This document shows positions 11,380 through 21,552 of a DNA stretch of 64,000 nt, one piece after another. Every line of letters begins with the position of its first letter. Positions within the stretch are counted from its first letter, which is position 1. The translations under genes and the position numbers were made by a program. The stretch lies in assembly GCA_949126835.1 (NCBI GenBank), contig OX421505.1:4344587-4408586 (forward strand), in the 5' to 3' direction. Below the pieces are notes generated by a model. That model had not been told where the DNA came from. It saw only the letters and a list, made by a program, of their open reading frames with translations, and made no database searches. This stretch comes from Anisus vortex (Eukaryota; Mollusca; Gastropoda; Planorbidae).

Positions 11380-11840
11380 TTGATTCTGAAAAGGCCTAGG
11401 GTCTATGTCCCATAGGCCTATGCTATTGTTTGACTTGTTGTGGGGTTTTATCGTTAAAATATTGTAGGCCCCTATGTAGAAGTAGTTAAGCGGGATTATA
11501 ACATATTAGTAGGCCTAGACCTAGCTATAGGCTATATAATATAGGCCCTTATAGGCTAAGCTAAAGTAGCCTAAAGGACTAAAGGCCTATATAAATTATA
11601 AATATAGGCTTATGGCTTATAGGCTTATAGGATAGGCCTATAAATGCTATAATAGCTATTATTTAATATAATATATAATATAGCATATCGAATCGGCCTA
11701 TCATATATAGTTTACTATAATAGGCCTAATTATTAGCCTGCCTTTAGGCCTAGGCCTATTACTATTAGCCTATTACTATTAGCCTATTACTATTAGCCTA
11801 TTATAGTAGCCTAAAGGTTATAAGCTTAAATAAACAGTTT
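11380..11840. repeat. TAGGCCTA-rich tract
   Basis: The palindrome TAGGCCTA and its halves (AGGCCTA, TAGGCC) recur many times within about 450 bp, mixed with short TATTACTATTAGCC repeats at 11757-11812. It has no fixed period and no coding potential. Confidence 0.7.
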
Positions 11841-12118
11841 AAACTATTAAACAATTGAAACTATTTACTATTTACTATAGAAAAGTGTTGATTAACCGAT
11901 TGCGATTGCATGAAATAATTAAGCGAATATGAAGGTAGGCTATGCTATATATTTGATATTTGCAAACAGGTGCGTGTTTTCTTCATGATTTTTTAGTTAT
12001 AGGCCTGTTATTGAATAATATTTCATGCATAGGACTAATGAAATGAAAATATGAATAAGCCTAGCCTATATATCTATAGGTCTATCATATATTCAATATG
12101 GAAAGGAAGTGTCTATTT

Positions 12119-12172
12119 ACACACGTATGCAAATAGGCACTCCACTTCGGAGTTTGCTATTTGCACACCGCA
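12119..12172. repeat. Hairpin with TGCAAATAG arms
   Basis: TGCAAATAG at about 12128 pairs with CTATTTGCA at about 12157. An inner stem, ACTCC with GGAGT, encloses a short loop. The arms match those of the tandem hairpins at 13372-13441. Confidence 0.75.
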
Positions 12173-12282
12173 TGCGCACTGATGGACATGAGCACTGATA
12201 ATTATATTTGACTGCGCATTTCTTTTGCGCATTTTTTCACAGCACTTAATTACTACCAGTATTTGATGGTAAATTGTGTAAG

Positions 12283-12372
12283 GTTTCATGGCCTAGAGGT
12301 TAGAACAGTGGGCTGTCATCTGGCTGTGACGTGTTCAATTATTGCCCTAGACAAATGCAATTTTTTTTTTTA
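12283..12372 (+). mobile_element. tRNA-like SINE head or tRNA pseudogene
   Basis: CATGGCCTAGAGGTTAG fits a pol III A box, and about 35 bases further GTGTTCAATTATTGCC is a decayed B box. A run of ten or more T residues follows and could act as a pol III stop. The B box deviates from GGTTCGANTCC, so a working tRNA gene is unlikely. Confidence 0.5.
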
Positions 12373-12552
12373 TAAGTTTAGCCGTAGCCTAAAATAAATA
12401 ATAGCATAAGTATTCAATTACCAGCGGGTGTCATTAAAGATTAAATATAAAAGTTAGGCTGTAGCCTGCCATATAAAATTATAAAAGTTCAAGTTATAAA
12501 TAGGTTTGTAGGCCTAGTTTAGGCCTACCCTGATTTTATATAAAACTTAAAA

Positions 12553-12832
12553 CACAGACAAAAACATTTTTCCTTATCCCTTATGTGAAAGTTATGTGAG
12601 AACAAATAAAAGGATATATGGCATATAGCCTAAGTAGTTTACTATTTCTTCCCGAGTGGCATTCTGGCATGGAATGGGTTGCCTGAACAAACTATGAAAA
12701 CCAGTAACTTAACATCATTTTAAACATTAATAAATAAAGATTCGGGGACTAGACTCGGACCACGGATGAGCGTAGGATGCAATAATCTTCTTTATAGAAG
12801 GAGCGTCTGTAATTTAAAAGATAAAATTACAC
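12553..12832 (+). mobile_element. LINE 3' end, family A (5'-truncated)
   Basis: This belongs to a dispersed family seen five times in the window: here, 44198, 46496 (minus), 48552 (minus) and 50551. The translation contains the C-terminal LINE signature RAWNGLPEQT in the better copies. The shared 3' tail is ACTAGACTCGGACCACGG, then TCTTCTTTATAGAAGGAG, ending in GATAA-type repeats. Resemblance to C-terminal ends of CR1/L2-like LINEs is inferred from the WNxLP block. Confidence 0.7.
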
Positions 12833-13371
12833 AAATCTATGTTAGTTAATTGTGATGGTGTAGGCCCTACATTTGTGTCTGTGTGTGTGTGTGTGTGGTA
12901 AAAAAGGGGGGGGAATATCTCAGGCTAAACCTGAACTAATGTAAATTTTCCACTTTGTCATAAACAATAAAACGTTTTTTTTTTATTTCTTAATTTAACA
13001 ATAGCTAGGCTAATAGGCTATAATATGATTTCTAAATAAGAAATCCGGTTACCTATATTGGTGTGAGAAAAATGACACGGACATTTGTATTATGAGCCCC
13101 ACCCCCTTCACTTCCCCCACGAGTAGGCTATATAGGCCTATATAAAAGTAAGATTATTACAACATTGCCAATCTAGACCTATATATGTCAAAAAATGGGC
13201 TCATTATAGTCAACCATATTAATCATTAATCATTGTAAATAGGCCTAATCTATTTACTTCTCCAACAATGTTTTGGTATGTGTGTAATTACTATACTAGA
13301 CTATATTGACACATATTTTTCGTGGCAAATCAAAACATATATTTTCATAAAAACATCACAGTGTGCATTCT

Positions 13372-13441
13372 GTGTGCAAATAGATTACTGTATTCTATTT
13401 GCACACGTGTGCAAATAGAACACTGTATTCTATTTGCACAC
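13372..13441. repeat. Two tandem perfect-arm hairpins
   Basis: GTGTGCAAATAG at 13372-13383 pairs with CTATTTGCACAC at 13395-13406. Immediately after it, GTGTGCAAATAG at 13407-13418 pairs with CTATTTGCACAC at 13430-13441. Each is a 35-bp unit with 12-bp arms and an 11-base loop, and the loops are nearly identical (ATTACTGTATT and AACACTGTATT). No protein coding is present. Confidence 0.9.
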
Positions 13442-15067
13442 GTGGAAAACATAAGCCTTAGTTAGGCCTACTCCGACATACGGTCATAGGCCCGACTATA
13501 CGACATATGCCTATATATATTATTATATTAGCCTCTTCCTACGAACAATATAGATATTTTTAAAATTTAACATAATATTTGCTATGGCTATGGCTATGGT
13601 TTTTATATTTGTGAAGATGCATCGGCTCTTAAAATTGCCTCTGTCCTCTGTCTCTATCAAACATTCAACATAAAATATATCTAGAATTATATTTGCTTTG
13701 CCTTTTTATTAATCAAAACGAGAGATCTAGGTCTTGGGCTAAGTTAAGCAATAGCTTGAATAACCGACAGTGATAAAAGCATTATAGGCCTAATTATTAT
13801 TTTTTCGATACAAAACTAGTTCTAAACGTAATTTTTTTTTTTACATTGAAGAAACTCAACAAAAAGTAATGACACTGTGATCACGATAGAATCTACCATA
13901 ATATTAAGGTCCAAAGCATAGAGTCCGGGTCTAAAAAAAATTTTTCTTAAAAAAAAAAGAAGCTCTAAACAGTATTTTTTTAAGAATTCCTTTCCTAGGT
14001 TCTTAGTTTAAGGTCTCCATGTGTTTGTATGGTTTAAAGTTCAAAAACAACTATAATAAAATTAAAACCCCCCACTTTAGTAAAATACTATATGGAAAGA
14101 AGAAACAAAATTTTTGTGCCCCCAAAAGAAATATATGTCAGTGAGTCTCAAGACCACGCCTCTTTTCCGGGGTCAAACTAAAAAGGTCTTCTATAACATT
14201 GTTATTTGACTGCTTTAATTTACATTTATATTTAATGAAGATAAATTGACAACTATGTTACACCTTCAAATTTAAATATTTATAAAAGCAGATAGAAACT
14301 TGTGTTTTCCATAATTAAAAGATACCAGATTTAAAGACAGTATGGGCACAATTTCTGTTGCAAAATTATTTCTTACAAAAGAAAATTTGAAATATATGAA
14401 CAAATTATTGATGTAATGATGCAGCATTGAATATAATTTAAAGATAATTTCATTACCGTATTGGCCCCACATAAAGTACTATATAAATCCAGATTAAAAT
14501 TTAATACATTTTATACAGTTTTTTTACAAATAAAAATTAACAAAGCCCACTATTTAAATTATTAAATAATAAAACTTTTGTATCAATGATTTGGAGACAT
14601 ACCTTTTTTTAACTATGCCTTTGTTATTGGTATATTCTTACACAATTTTAAATAGGGTTAGGAATTTTTCCTAACCAAAATAGTATCAAAATTAATAGAT
14701 AAAGTTTAGTCTAGTGGGCCTACTGAATGTAGGCTATTTTTATGCTAAAAAGTTAAGCTCACTCTAGAAGCACAATAAGTTTATGAATTTAACTAAGTAT
14801 ATAAATCTTAGTGTAATTTTTTTTAATTTAAATAATACAACTAATATGTAGACTAAGAGTTACTAAAAGCTAATTTAAAAAATAAATTCAAAAGAAAAAC
14901 AACAAACAAAACCAAATATTTCATAAGTTCAAAAAAATTGTTAAACTATAACAGTAATGGAATTATAATATTGTAGTCCAATATAAGTCTCAGCATACTT
15001 TATAAGATTTAGTATTATTTTTTATTAGTAGTCAGAAGTTTCATAAAAGCAATAAGCCAAACCAAAA
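13442..15067. other. AT-rich DNA, nothing recognised
   Basis: Long AT-rich stretch with homopolymer runs and scattered TAGGCCTA. No exon, RNA gene or repeat unit is supported. Confidence 0.5.
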
Positions 15068-15601
15068 TTAAAACACTTTCTGTCCGTAAGAACGCCACTG
15101 GCGTTGATCGGCAGTGCTATTCTGCCGTAAGTTCGCCATTGGCGTTGATTTGGGTAACATTGTTTGTTTCGCTATTAAATCCAAACCAGCTTTCTAAAAT
15201 TAATGTTAACTTCCACTGACTATTTATAGATATTAGAACTCTTTTTAACATAAGTTTAAAGTGGATTTGACGACCTTTTATGCTTTTTTTTTCATTGTTT
15301 ATAGTGGTGACTATTGATTTGTTACGACGTTCACCAGTACACAAATAGGGGGCCTAGTAAAGCTCATCTAAATACTGTCTGCTAGGCTTTTTTGAAGACA
15401 TTATTTAATAGAAATGATACAAACTTATCGGATTTTATTATAGACTCACATGTAATACAATTTAGAATCAAAAAAATAATAATATCTGTCTAAGACTACA
15501 TCGAGTCGGGAGCATCAACTGGTGAAAAAAATGTGTCAACAACAAGGTCAAACTAGGATCTAATCTTTCCGATTTTGTCATCATTAATTTATTATGTACA
15601 C

Positions 15602-16917
15602 TGTCACGATGTGTTTACGATTAGGACATCAACCTGGCAGAAGTTGGGCGATGAGAGGGGTGCGGAGTCGTAGTTGAGGGGGTAGTAGTGGCAGGTCGTC
15701 GTGGGGTATGAATTACCGTGACTGGAATCGCCCTGGAATAATTATTATTTCTCTCACTGGTTCGTTAGATATTATGACGGACACACAGATAGTTCTAAGT
15801 AGGCAAACAAATCGCTGGTTAAGTTCAGGTGTTTATTATCATTTCAATTCTTCACTCAATGGCAAGATACCTATATGAATTTGCACAGGCTTCAGTTAAC
15901 ACTCAACACATGGTAACTGCTAGGTTATCCAAAACATTAGGCAACCGTAGCTGTGTTCAAGAAAATACTTAGACTGACACAATATCTATCTATACACATG
16001 TAGGCGGTATATCCTATGGAACAACTGAATAAGTGGAGGCTAGAATCGAACAACCTTCTCCACCAAGCACTTGAGCCGAAGTGTCCTAAAACTAGTTAAG
16101 CGCGCTTTCCTGAATTTTAGTCACGTGATCAGTGGTCAATTTGATTGGATAGCTCCATTAGTTTAGAATTACATATGTTCTGGTTGGCTGGTTTGCTTGC
16201 ATAAAGGATTGACTATTGGGGGGGGATTTAGGAGTGGGTATACAATTAGTACCGCCGACTTTTGCGGGGTGGGGCCCAGGGAATAAGGGGGGGTGGGTAG
16301 ACGTAAACAGAGATACAAAGGATAAGATAATGACTTATCTCCCCTTGATGTACCAGTTTGTATGTGCGAGGCGCTTCGCTCCAGATGTCACTACTTCGAG
16401 TGGACAAAGGGTTATGCCCACGGGCGCTGAGTAGGGGACGAAAAGGGGAGATAATAAAAAAAAGGTGTAGCAGTGGGTGGGGGGTGTCTACAGATGGGTA
16501 TGGGTTTTACGTGTATGCTGAGTTTAGCAAAATAAATGGGTAGTTACTATCCAAATGCAACATGAATCATAATTGACAGCATAATAGAATATATATATAT
16601 ATATATATATACATACATTAAAGAATACACACACATACAATCACACATACAAATAGTGTAATACCAATTGGCTGAATCAAGTAGCAACTCTGAATACGGG
16701 AATGAGAAAGTGTAGAGAGGATTAAAGAGAGGTGAGGAGAAGGGGTGGTTTGGGTGTTCCTATTGCGTGGGAAGAGGGAAAGAGGTAATGGCGTCAGGCT
16801 ACTTCTACTCCCTAATCTAACTCTACGCTAACCTATGTTTCTAGTTCTACACTATTTCTGCGCTATGATCTATCCATGAGTACTAATAAGGTTACGATTT
16901 AATCCAGAATCGTGACA
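15602..16917 (-). repeat. 3' LTR of gypsy element 1
   Basis: This is a 1316-bp copy of the repeat at 22493-23809. It carries a 9-bp inverted terminus, a TA microsatellite at about 16590-16612 and G-rich runs near 16218 and 16288. By eye it differs from the other LTR at roughly twenty-odd positions, mostly near simple repeats. Confidence 0.95.
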
Positions 16918-16968
16918 ACTCACCCGGGCGATTTTGGGAATCTACTCAGAAAGTGGATTCACCCTAAA

Positions 16969-19491
16969 TTATTGTGTCTGGCGCGTGGGGAAGGGGGGAG
17001 TCGGTGGAGTGTCGTCGGGGTTGGGATCTGAGTGTGAGTATCGGGATAGGAAATCCGCGAGGTGGTGTTCTTTTCCAGACTGGTAAACGGTTTGGAAGCT
17101 GTACTGTGACAGGGTGAGGGAGTATCTCATTAACCTTCTGTTTAGGTTATTTGCGCATGCGAGGAACGTCAGGGGCTGGTGATCGGTGTGGAGAATGAAA
17201 TGGCGCCCGTACAGGTATACGTGGAATTTCTCAATTCCAAATACGAGAGCCAGACATTCCTGTTCAGAGGTGCCGTAATTCATTTGCGCGGAATTGAGTT
17301 TCCGTGACGCGTAGGCTACAGGGAACAGCATGTTATCATGTTCCGGGTCAGGTTGTAACAGGGCCGCGCCTACTGCTCGTCCGCTTGCATCGCACTTCAA
17401 CACGTAGGGAAGGGACGGGTTCGGCAGTCGCAGTATGGGTTTGCTAGTGAGAGCTGTCTTCAATTGGTCGAACGCTTGTTGGCACTCATCGGACCAAGTA
17501 ACTTTCTCTGGGAGATTTTTCCGAGTCAGGTTTGTTAAAGGGGCTGCGATGCTATTGTAGTGTGGTATGAACTTCTGATAATACCCTGTTGACCCTAGTA
17601 GAGACCGTATACCTAATTTGGTGGTGGGCTGAGGGGCTAACTTAATTTTCTCTACTTTGTTTTCGTCCGGCATTATTTTGTTCCTTTCGATCATGTGACC
17701 TAGGAATTTCAGTTTATTGAACCCGACCATGCATTTTGAGGGCCTCGCGGTTAGGCCAGTTTTGCGGAGCCTAGCTAGCAGGGCAGTTATTGTTTCTACA
17801 TGACTTGCCCAAGTGGCCGTGGCGATCAAGATATCATCTACGAAATGGATGATCCCAGGTCTGTTAATTGGCTGAATCAGCTTCCGCATCATGCGTGTGA
17901 ACACGGAGGGGGAGTTATTTAGGCCAAAGGGGACAGTTTGGAACTCGAAGTGCCCTTGATCGGTACTGAAGGCGAGGTAGTGTCGGCACTTCTCTTCCAC
18001 TTCTATTTGGAAGAATCCTTTGCTAAGATCAAACTTGGAAAAGTATTGAGCGTTGCTCAGTTTTGAAAACTGTAAATCAGGGTCTGGCATTGGTTCAATT
18101 TGAAATTCAGTGACTGCGTTTAAGCGGCGGAAGTCTATGCACATACGGTGAGAACCGTCTGATTTCCTTACTAGTACTACCGGCGCATTGTACGGGGAGG
18201 TTGAGGGGGCGATGATGTTGTTGGCTAGCAGATAATTTATTTCTTTCTCAATGACATCCAGTTTGGCGTGGGGCATAGCGTATGCCTTGACCTGAATGGG
18301 TCGGGGGTCGGTGACCTTCATAGTGAATGTCTCTAAGTTGGTACGCCCTGGGGTGTCGGTCAGCACGTCGGGGTACGAGGAGAGTAAGTGTTTCGCTGTG
18401 TTAGCTTGTTCAGGGGTTAGAAGGGGACAGATTTCTACATCATCTATGGTTTCTGTCTGTTGTAGGGGGAAGGCGGTTAGTGAGTCATCGGCTTCTGTCT
18501 CTTCAGCAATGGCCGTTGCTACAAGGGGTGTATCGTCTAACGGTCGCTCTATGTATCGCTTTAGCAAGTTGATGTGGAACAGTTTGTCTTTGTTGCCGAT
18601 TTTTATAAGGTAGTTGGTGCCTGAGAGTTTTTTTGTAACTGGATATGGGCCTCTCCATGCTAACTGGAGTTTGTTGTAAGAGGAGGGAAGGAGCAGTAGT
18701 GCTTTATCGCCCGGAGCCAGAGAGCGTACTTTGGCCCGCCGATTGTATAACTTCTCCTGTCTCTCCCTCTCCTTGGTTAAGTGTTTGGAGGCAATAGAGT
18801 GGACAGTTTTAAGCCTAGTCCTTAGATCATTGATGTAGGCGTGGACTGAGAGTTCCTCGGGGTGGGGGGAGGGTTTGGTCCAGGCGCGCTTGAGGAGCTC
18901 TAGTGGACCACGGGGTTGGGAACCGAATAACATCTCATAGGGAATGCAGCCTAAGGTAGAATGGGGAGTAGACCGATATGCGAATAAGGCGGTAGGGAGG
19001 AGGGTATCCCATTCATCCAGAGGGCCATCGACGGTTTTCTTTAACAGCCCGATTACTGTTTGGTTAAACCGTTCGACTAATCCATTGCATTGAGGGTGGT
19101 AGGGGGAGGAACGAAGGTGAGTGGTGTTCATGATGTGCAACGCTTCCCTCATCAGTGTACTGGTGAACTGGGGCCCGTTATCGGAGAGTAGGACTTCGGG
19201 AAACCCCACTCTCGTGAAAATGGTAAACAGTGCCTCGGCCACGTGTTTCGCGTCTTCTTTCGGCAGCGCCACAGCTTCCGGCCAGTTGGTAGCCTGGCAT
19301 ATCACGCACAGTATGAATCTGTTCTTCTTCCGCGTTATGGAAAGTGGCCCTACGAGGTCTACTGACACCCGCTGAAAGGGCGTGTCGGTCACCGGGTGTT
19401 TGCCTAACGGTACTGGCTTAGTGTGGTGGGCCTTGGACATGAGCTGGCATTGGTGACATGACGCTACAAATCGTTTGATCTCATTGTGCAT
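16969..19491 (-). CDS. pol: Gypsy element 1 pol: integrase, reverse transcriptase, RNase H
   Basis: An 840-residue frame. Integrase comes first: the C-C pair SCHQC (residues 11-15) ends the HHCC zinc site, followed by catalytic Asp45 (SVDLVG), Asp104 (LSDNGPQF) and Glu140, with exactly 35 residues between the last two. A GPY-type block (WRGPYPV, about 280) closes the integrase. Reverse transcriptase follows, with CIDFRRLN, KFDLSKGF (Asp488), TVPFGLNNSP and HFVDDILIA (Asp552/553). RNase H has KCDASGRAVGA (Asp701), EQECLAL (Glu745), LHTDHQPL (Asp770) and HHLADFLSR. All catalytic residues are intact. The true frame continues upstream past the first Met into the gag frame and is cut only by the TGA at 19561-19563, so this ORF alone lacks the first half of the integrase zinc finger. 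Confidence 0.95.
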   Translation of the reverse strand: MHNEIKRFVASCHQCQLMSKAHHTKPVPLGKHPVTDTPFQRVSVDLVGPLSITRKKNRFILCVICQATNWPEAVALPKEDAKHVAEALFTIFTRVGFPEVLLSDNGPQFTSTLMREALHIMNTTHLRSSPYHPQCNGLVERFNQTVIGLLKKTVDGPLDEWDTLLPTALFAYRSTPHSTLGCIPYEMLFGSQPRGPLELLKRAWTKPSPHPEELSVHAYINDLRTRLKTVHSIASKHLTKERERQEKLYNRRAKVRSLAPGDKALLLLPSSYNKLQLAWRGPYPVTKKLSGTNYLIKIGNKDKLFHINLLKRYIERPLDDTPLVATAIAEETEADDSLTAFPLQQTETIDDVEICPLLTPEQANTAKHLLSSYPDVLTDTPGRTNLETFTMKVTDPRPIQVKAYAMPHAKLDVIEKEINYLLANNIIAPSTSPYNAPVVLVRKSDGSHRMCIDFRRLNAVTEFQIEPMPDPDLQFSKLSNAQYFSKFDLSKGFFQIEVEEKCRHYLAFSTDQGHFEFQTVPFGLNNSPSVFTRMMRKLIQPINRPGIIHFVDDILIATATWASHVETITALLARLRKTGLTARPSKCMVGFNKLKFLGHMIERNKIMPDENKVEKIKLAPQPTTKLGIRSLLGSTGYYQKFIPHYNSIAAPLTNLTRKNLPEKVTWSDECQQAFDQLKTALTSKPILRLPNPSLPYVLKCDASGRAVGAALLQPDPEHDNMLFPVAYASRKLNSAQMNYGTSEQECLALVFGIEKFHVYLYGRHFILHTDHQPLTFLACANNLNRRLMRYSLTLSQYSFQTVYQSGKEHHLADFLSRYSHSDPNPDDTPPTPPFPTRQTQ

Positions 19492-19560
19492 ACCGGGCCA
19501 GTGGAAGTAATGGGTGATTTTGTTGACTGTGGACCCTTGCCCTTGGTGACCGCCCAGGGT

Positions 19561-21552
19561 TCAGTCGTGGGCCGCCTCCATAACTTGCCTACGGTAAGGA
19601 CCGGGGATGATAAGCTGGTCTCTGACCGACCCGTCAGGGAGGCTGGACCGTCGGAACAGTCGTTTCCCTTTTTGAATAAACGAGTAGGGTTTCGGGGGGT
19701 CTGGGTTTTGACCGACCTTAGCGAACAGTGGGGCCAGGGTCGAGTCTTCCTGTTGAGCCCGCAGGAATTCGTGGGCCGTGGGGGATTCCTGGGGAGGGTG
19801 GGGAACAGGGTCAGGGTGCGCGCGTGTGGCCACTGTGGCAAGGGGAGGGGAGGGGACATCGGCAAGGTTGACGTATCGTTCCCCCAAGATGACGTCATAG
19901 GGTAATTCGGCTCGGATTGCTAAGGTAGCCGTGCCAGTGTATGGTTTTGACTTGATGTGAACCTTGGCGGTTGGGAGGGTCTCAACGTATCCCGTTAATA
20001 CTCTATATTCGACTGACTCGCCAGTATAGTCGGAGGGACTCACGAAGGAAGTCTTAGCGAACCCATCAAGCTGGCATCCCGAGTCGAGAAGGGCCCTGGC
20101 TTTTTTTGAGTTGATCTCTATATTTCTTTCTGTCTTGGTTTCCGGTTTGGTGGGGGTGTAAGCGGGGGGTGTGTCTGTTTCTGGGTCTTGCGTCTTGGTG
20201 GTCTCTGCCGGGCAAAGGGTGGCGGTGTATACTCCTGGGGGGGGGGGGGTTTGGGAGTGATTATGGCTGGTGTGTGCCTTGGGTTGTTGCTCAGCGGAGT
20301 TACCGTGGTGGGTCGAATGGGGATGATTGGTGCCGGTTCGTGGCCTGGTCATGTGGTGGGGTTGGTCTGGACGTCGCGAATCTTGGAGGGGTGGAGGGGG
20401 CCTGGTTTGAGAGTGACCCGGTCGATGTGGGGGGAAGTTGTCGGGACTGATTAGTGGGGGAGGGTTGGCGCGATGGTTGTCCCAATAGGGCCGATGTGGT
20501 TGTGGGTGTCCCGGGAGGGCGGAAGGTGGCGGTGGCCTTCCCGGTCTACCGTTTTTACGTCGGGAAGCGGGGGGTGGTTGAAATTTGTCCCGGGGATGGA
20601 ATGATTCCACTAAGTTAGATTGCAGAAATCTATCTGCGCCTTGCAGGGAAGGGGTTAGACCGGATATTCCCTGTTGGATTAAGAAAGCCTTTAGCTTGGG
20701 GGGCATCTGGGATTCTATCTGTTCAGTCATTACGAGGGTGACCATACCGTCGAATGACTGCTCGACATTGCCTAACTCAACCCACTTGAGTAGGTAAGAT
20801 TGTATTCGCTCCGCGAATTGGGTATAATTTTCCCCCGGTCGTAGCGTGGACGACCGAAACTTCTTCTGGTAGTGGGACGAGTGTAACTGGTGGCGATTTA
20901 GCAGCGCGTTTTTCAGTGCAACGCACGACTCCCTGTCTTCTGGGGCCAGTTTACAGTAAGTCTCGTAATCCTCCCCTCTCAGAGTGGAGACGAGGATCCT
21001 ACAGTGTAATTCTGGGGGGACCTCATTTAACTCCATACAGTCGCTAAACCGTCGGAGGTAAATGTCGAATTGTTCTAGCCGGGGGTCGTGAACGTCGGTC
21101 CATAGAGAAGCATGTCGGGGGAGGGGATGGTTGCTGTGGTTGGCTGAGCTAAATGATGAGGGGGAGTTTGGGTTGTCGCTGTTGTCGGGGGTCCTAGTGC
21201 TTGCTGCTAATTCAGCTAGTCTGAATTCATGTGTCCTGCGTGCCTCCTCATCTAATCTATTCTCTTCTCTAGCTCTATCTTCCCTAGCTAATTGTTCTGC
21301 TCTCTCCTCCCTAGCTACCTGTTCTGCTCTCTCCTCCCTAGCTACTTGTTCTGCTCTCTCCCTAAGTTTCTCTTCTCTCTGCTCTACTCTAAGTCTGTCT
21401 TCTCTATCTAGTTGTTCTAGTCTAAGCTTCTCTGCTTTTGCCTCATGGGCCGCTACTTGTTCGACGACGTATTTAATGACGTCTCCGTCACTGTAGCCTA
21501 TCGCTATAGCCTCTTCTCTCAGCTGCTTACGCAATAGTACACCTTCAGCCAT
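19561..21552 (-). CDS. gag: Gypsy element 1 gag, protease and integrase N-terminus
   Basis: A 663-residue frame starting at the Met at 21552. Residues 40-115 form a charged coiled-coil region with near-repeats of EQVAREERA. Residues 150-320 are the capsid-like part (DPRLEQFDIYLRRF; FRSSTLRPGENY). Residues 325-470 are proline-, histidine- and arginine-rich; no CCHC zinc knuckle is visible, so the basic proline-rich tract may bind RNA instead. An aspartic protease follows, with RALLDSGCQ (Asp490) and VILGERYV near 555. The last part, IIPGPYRRQVMEAAHD, is the start of the integrase zinc finger. The frame ends in a TGA where the next in-frame codons read TLGGHQGQG, so the stop splits the HHCC domain and is probably a mutation. 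Confidence 0.93.
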   Translation of the reverse strand: MAEGVLLRKQLREEAIAIGYSDGDVIKYVVEQVAAHEAKAEKLRLEQLDREDRLRVEQREEKLRERAEQVAREERAEQVAREERAEQLAREDRAREENRLDEEARRTHEFRLAELAASTRTPDNSDNPNSPSSFSSANHSNHPLPRHASLWTDVHDPRLEQFDIYLRRFSDCMELNEVPPELHCRILVSTLRGEDYETYCKLAPEDRESCVALKNALLNRHQLHSSHYQKKFRSSTLRPGENYTQFAERIQSYLLKWVELGNVEQSFDGMVTLVMTEQIESQMPPKLKAFLIQQGISGLTPSLQGADRFLQSNLVESFHPRDKFQPPPASRRKNGRPGRPPPPSALPGHPQPHRPYWDNHRANPPPLISPDNFPPHRPGHSQTRPPPPLQDSRRPDQPHHMTRPRTGTNHPHSTHHGNSAEQQPKAHTSHNHSQTPPPPGVYTATLCPAETTKTQDPETDTPPAYTPTKPETKTERNIEINSKKARALLDSGCQLDGFAKTSFVSPSDYTGESVEYRVLTGYVETLPTAKVHIKSKPYTGTATLAIRAELPYDVILGERYVNLADVPSPPLATVATRAHPDPVPHPPQESPTAHEFLRAQQEDSTLAPLFAKVGQNPDPPKPYSFIQKGKRLFRRSSLPDGSVRDQLIIPGPYRRQVMEAAHD

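Noticed and set aside
11334..11399. 22-codon frame starting ATGTCACAAAAG
   Set aside because: Too short, no donor site at the end, no supporting exons.
18296..18613. Plus-strand frames inside both gypsy elements
   Set aside because: Shadows of the minus-strand gag and pol frames with no motifs of their own.
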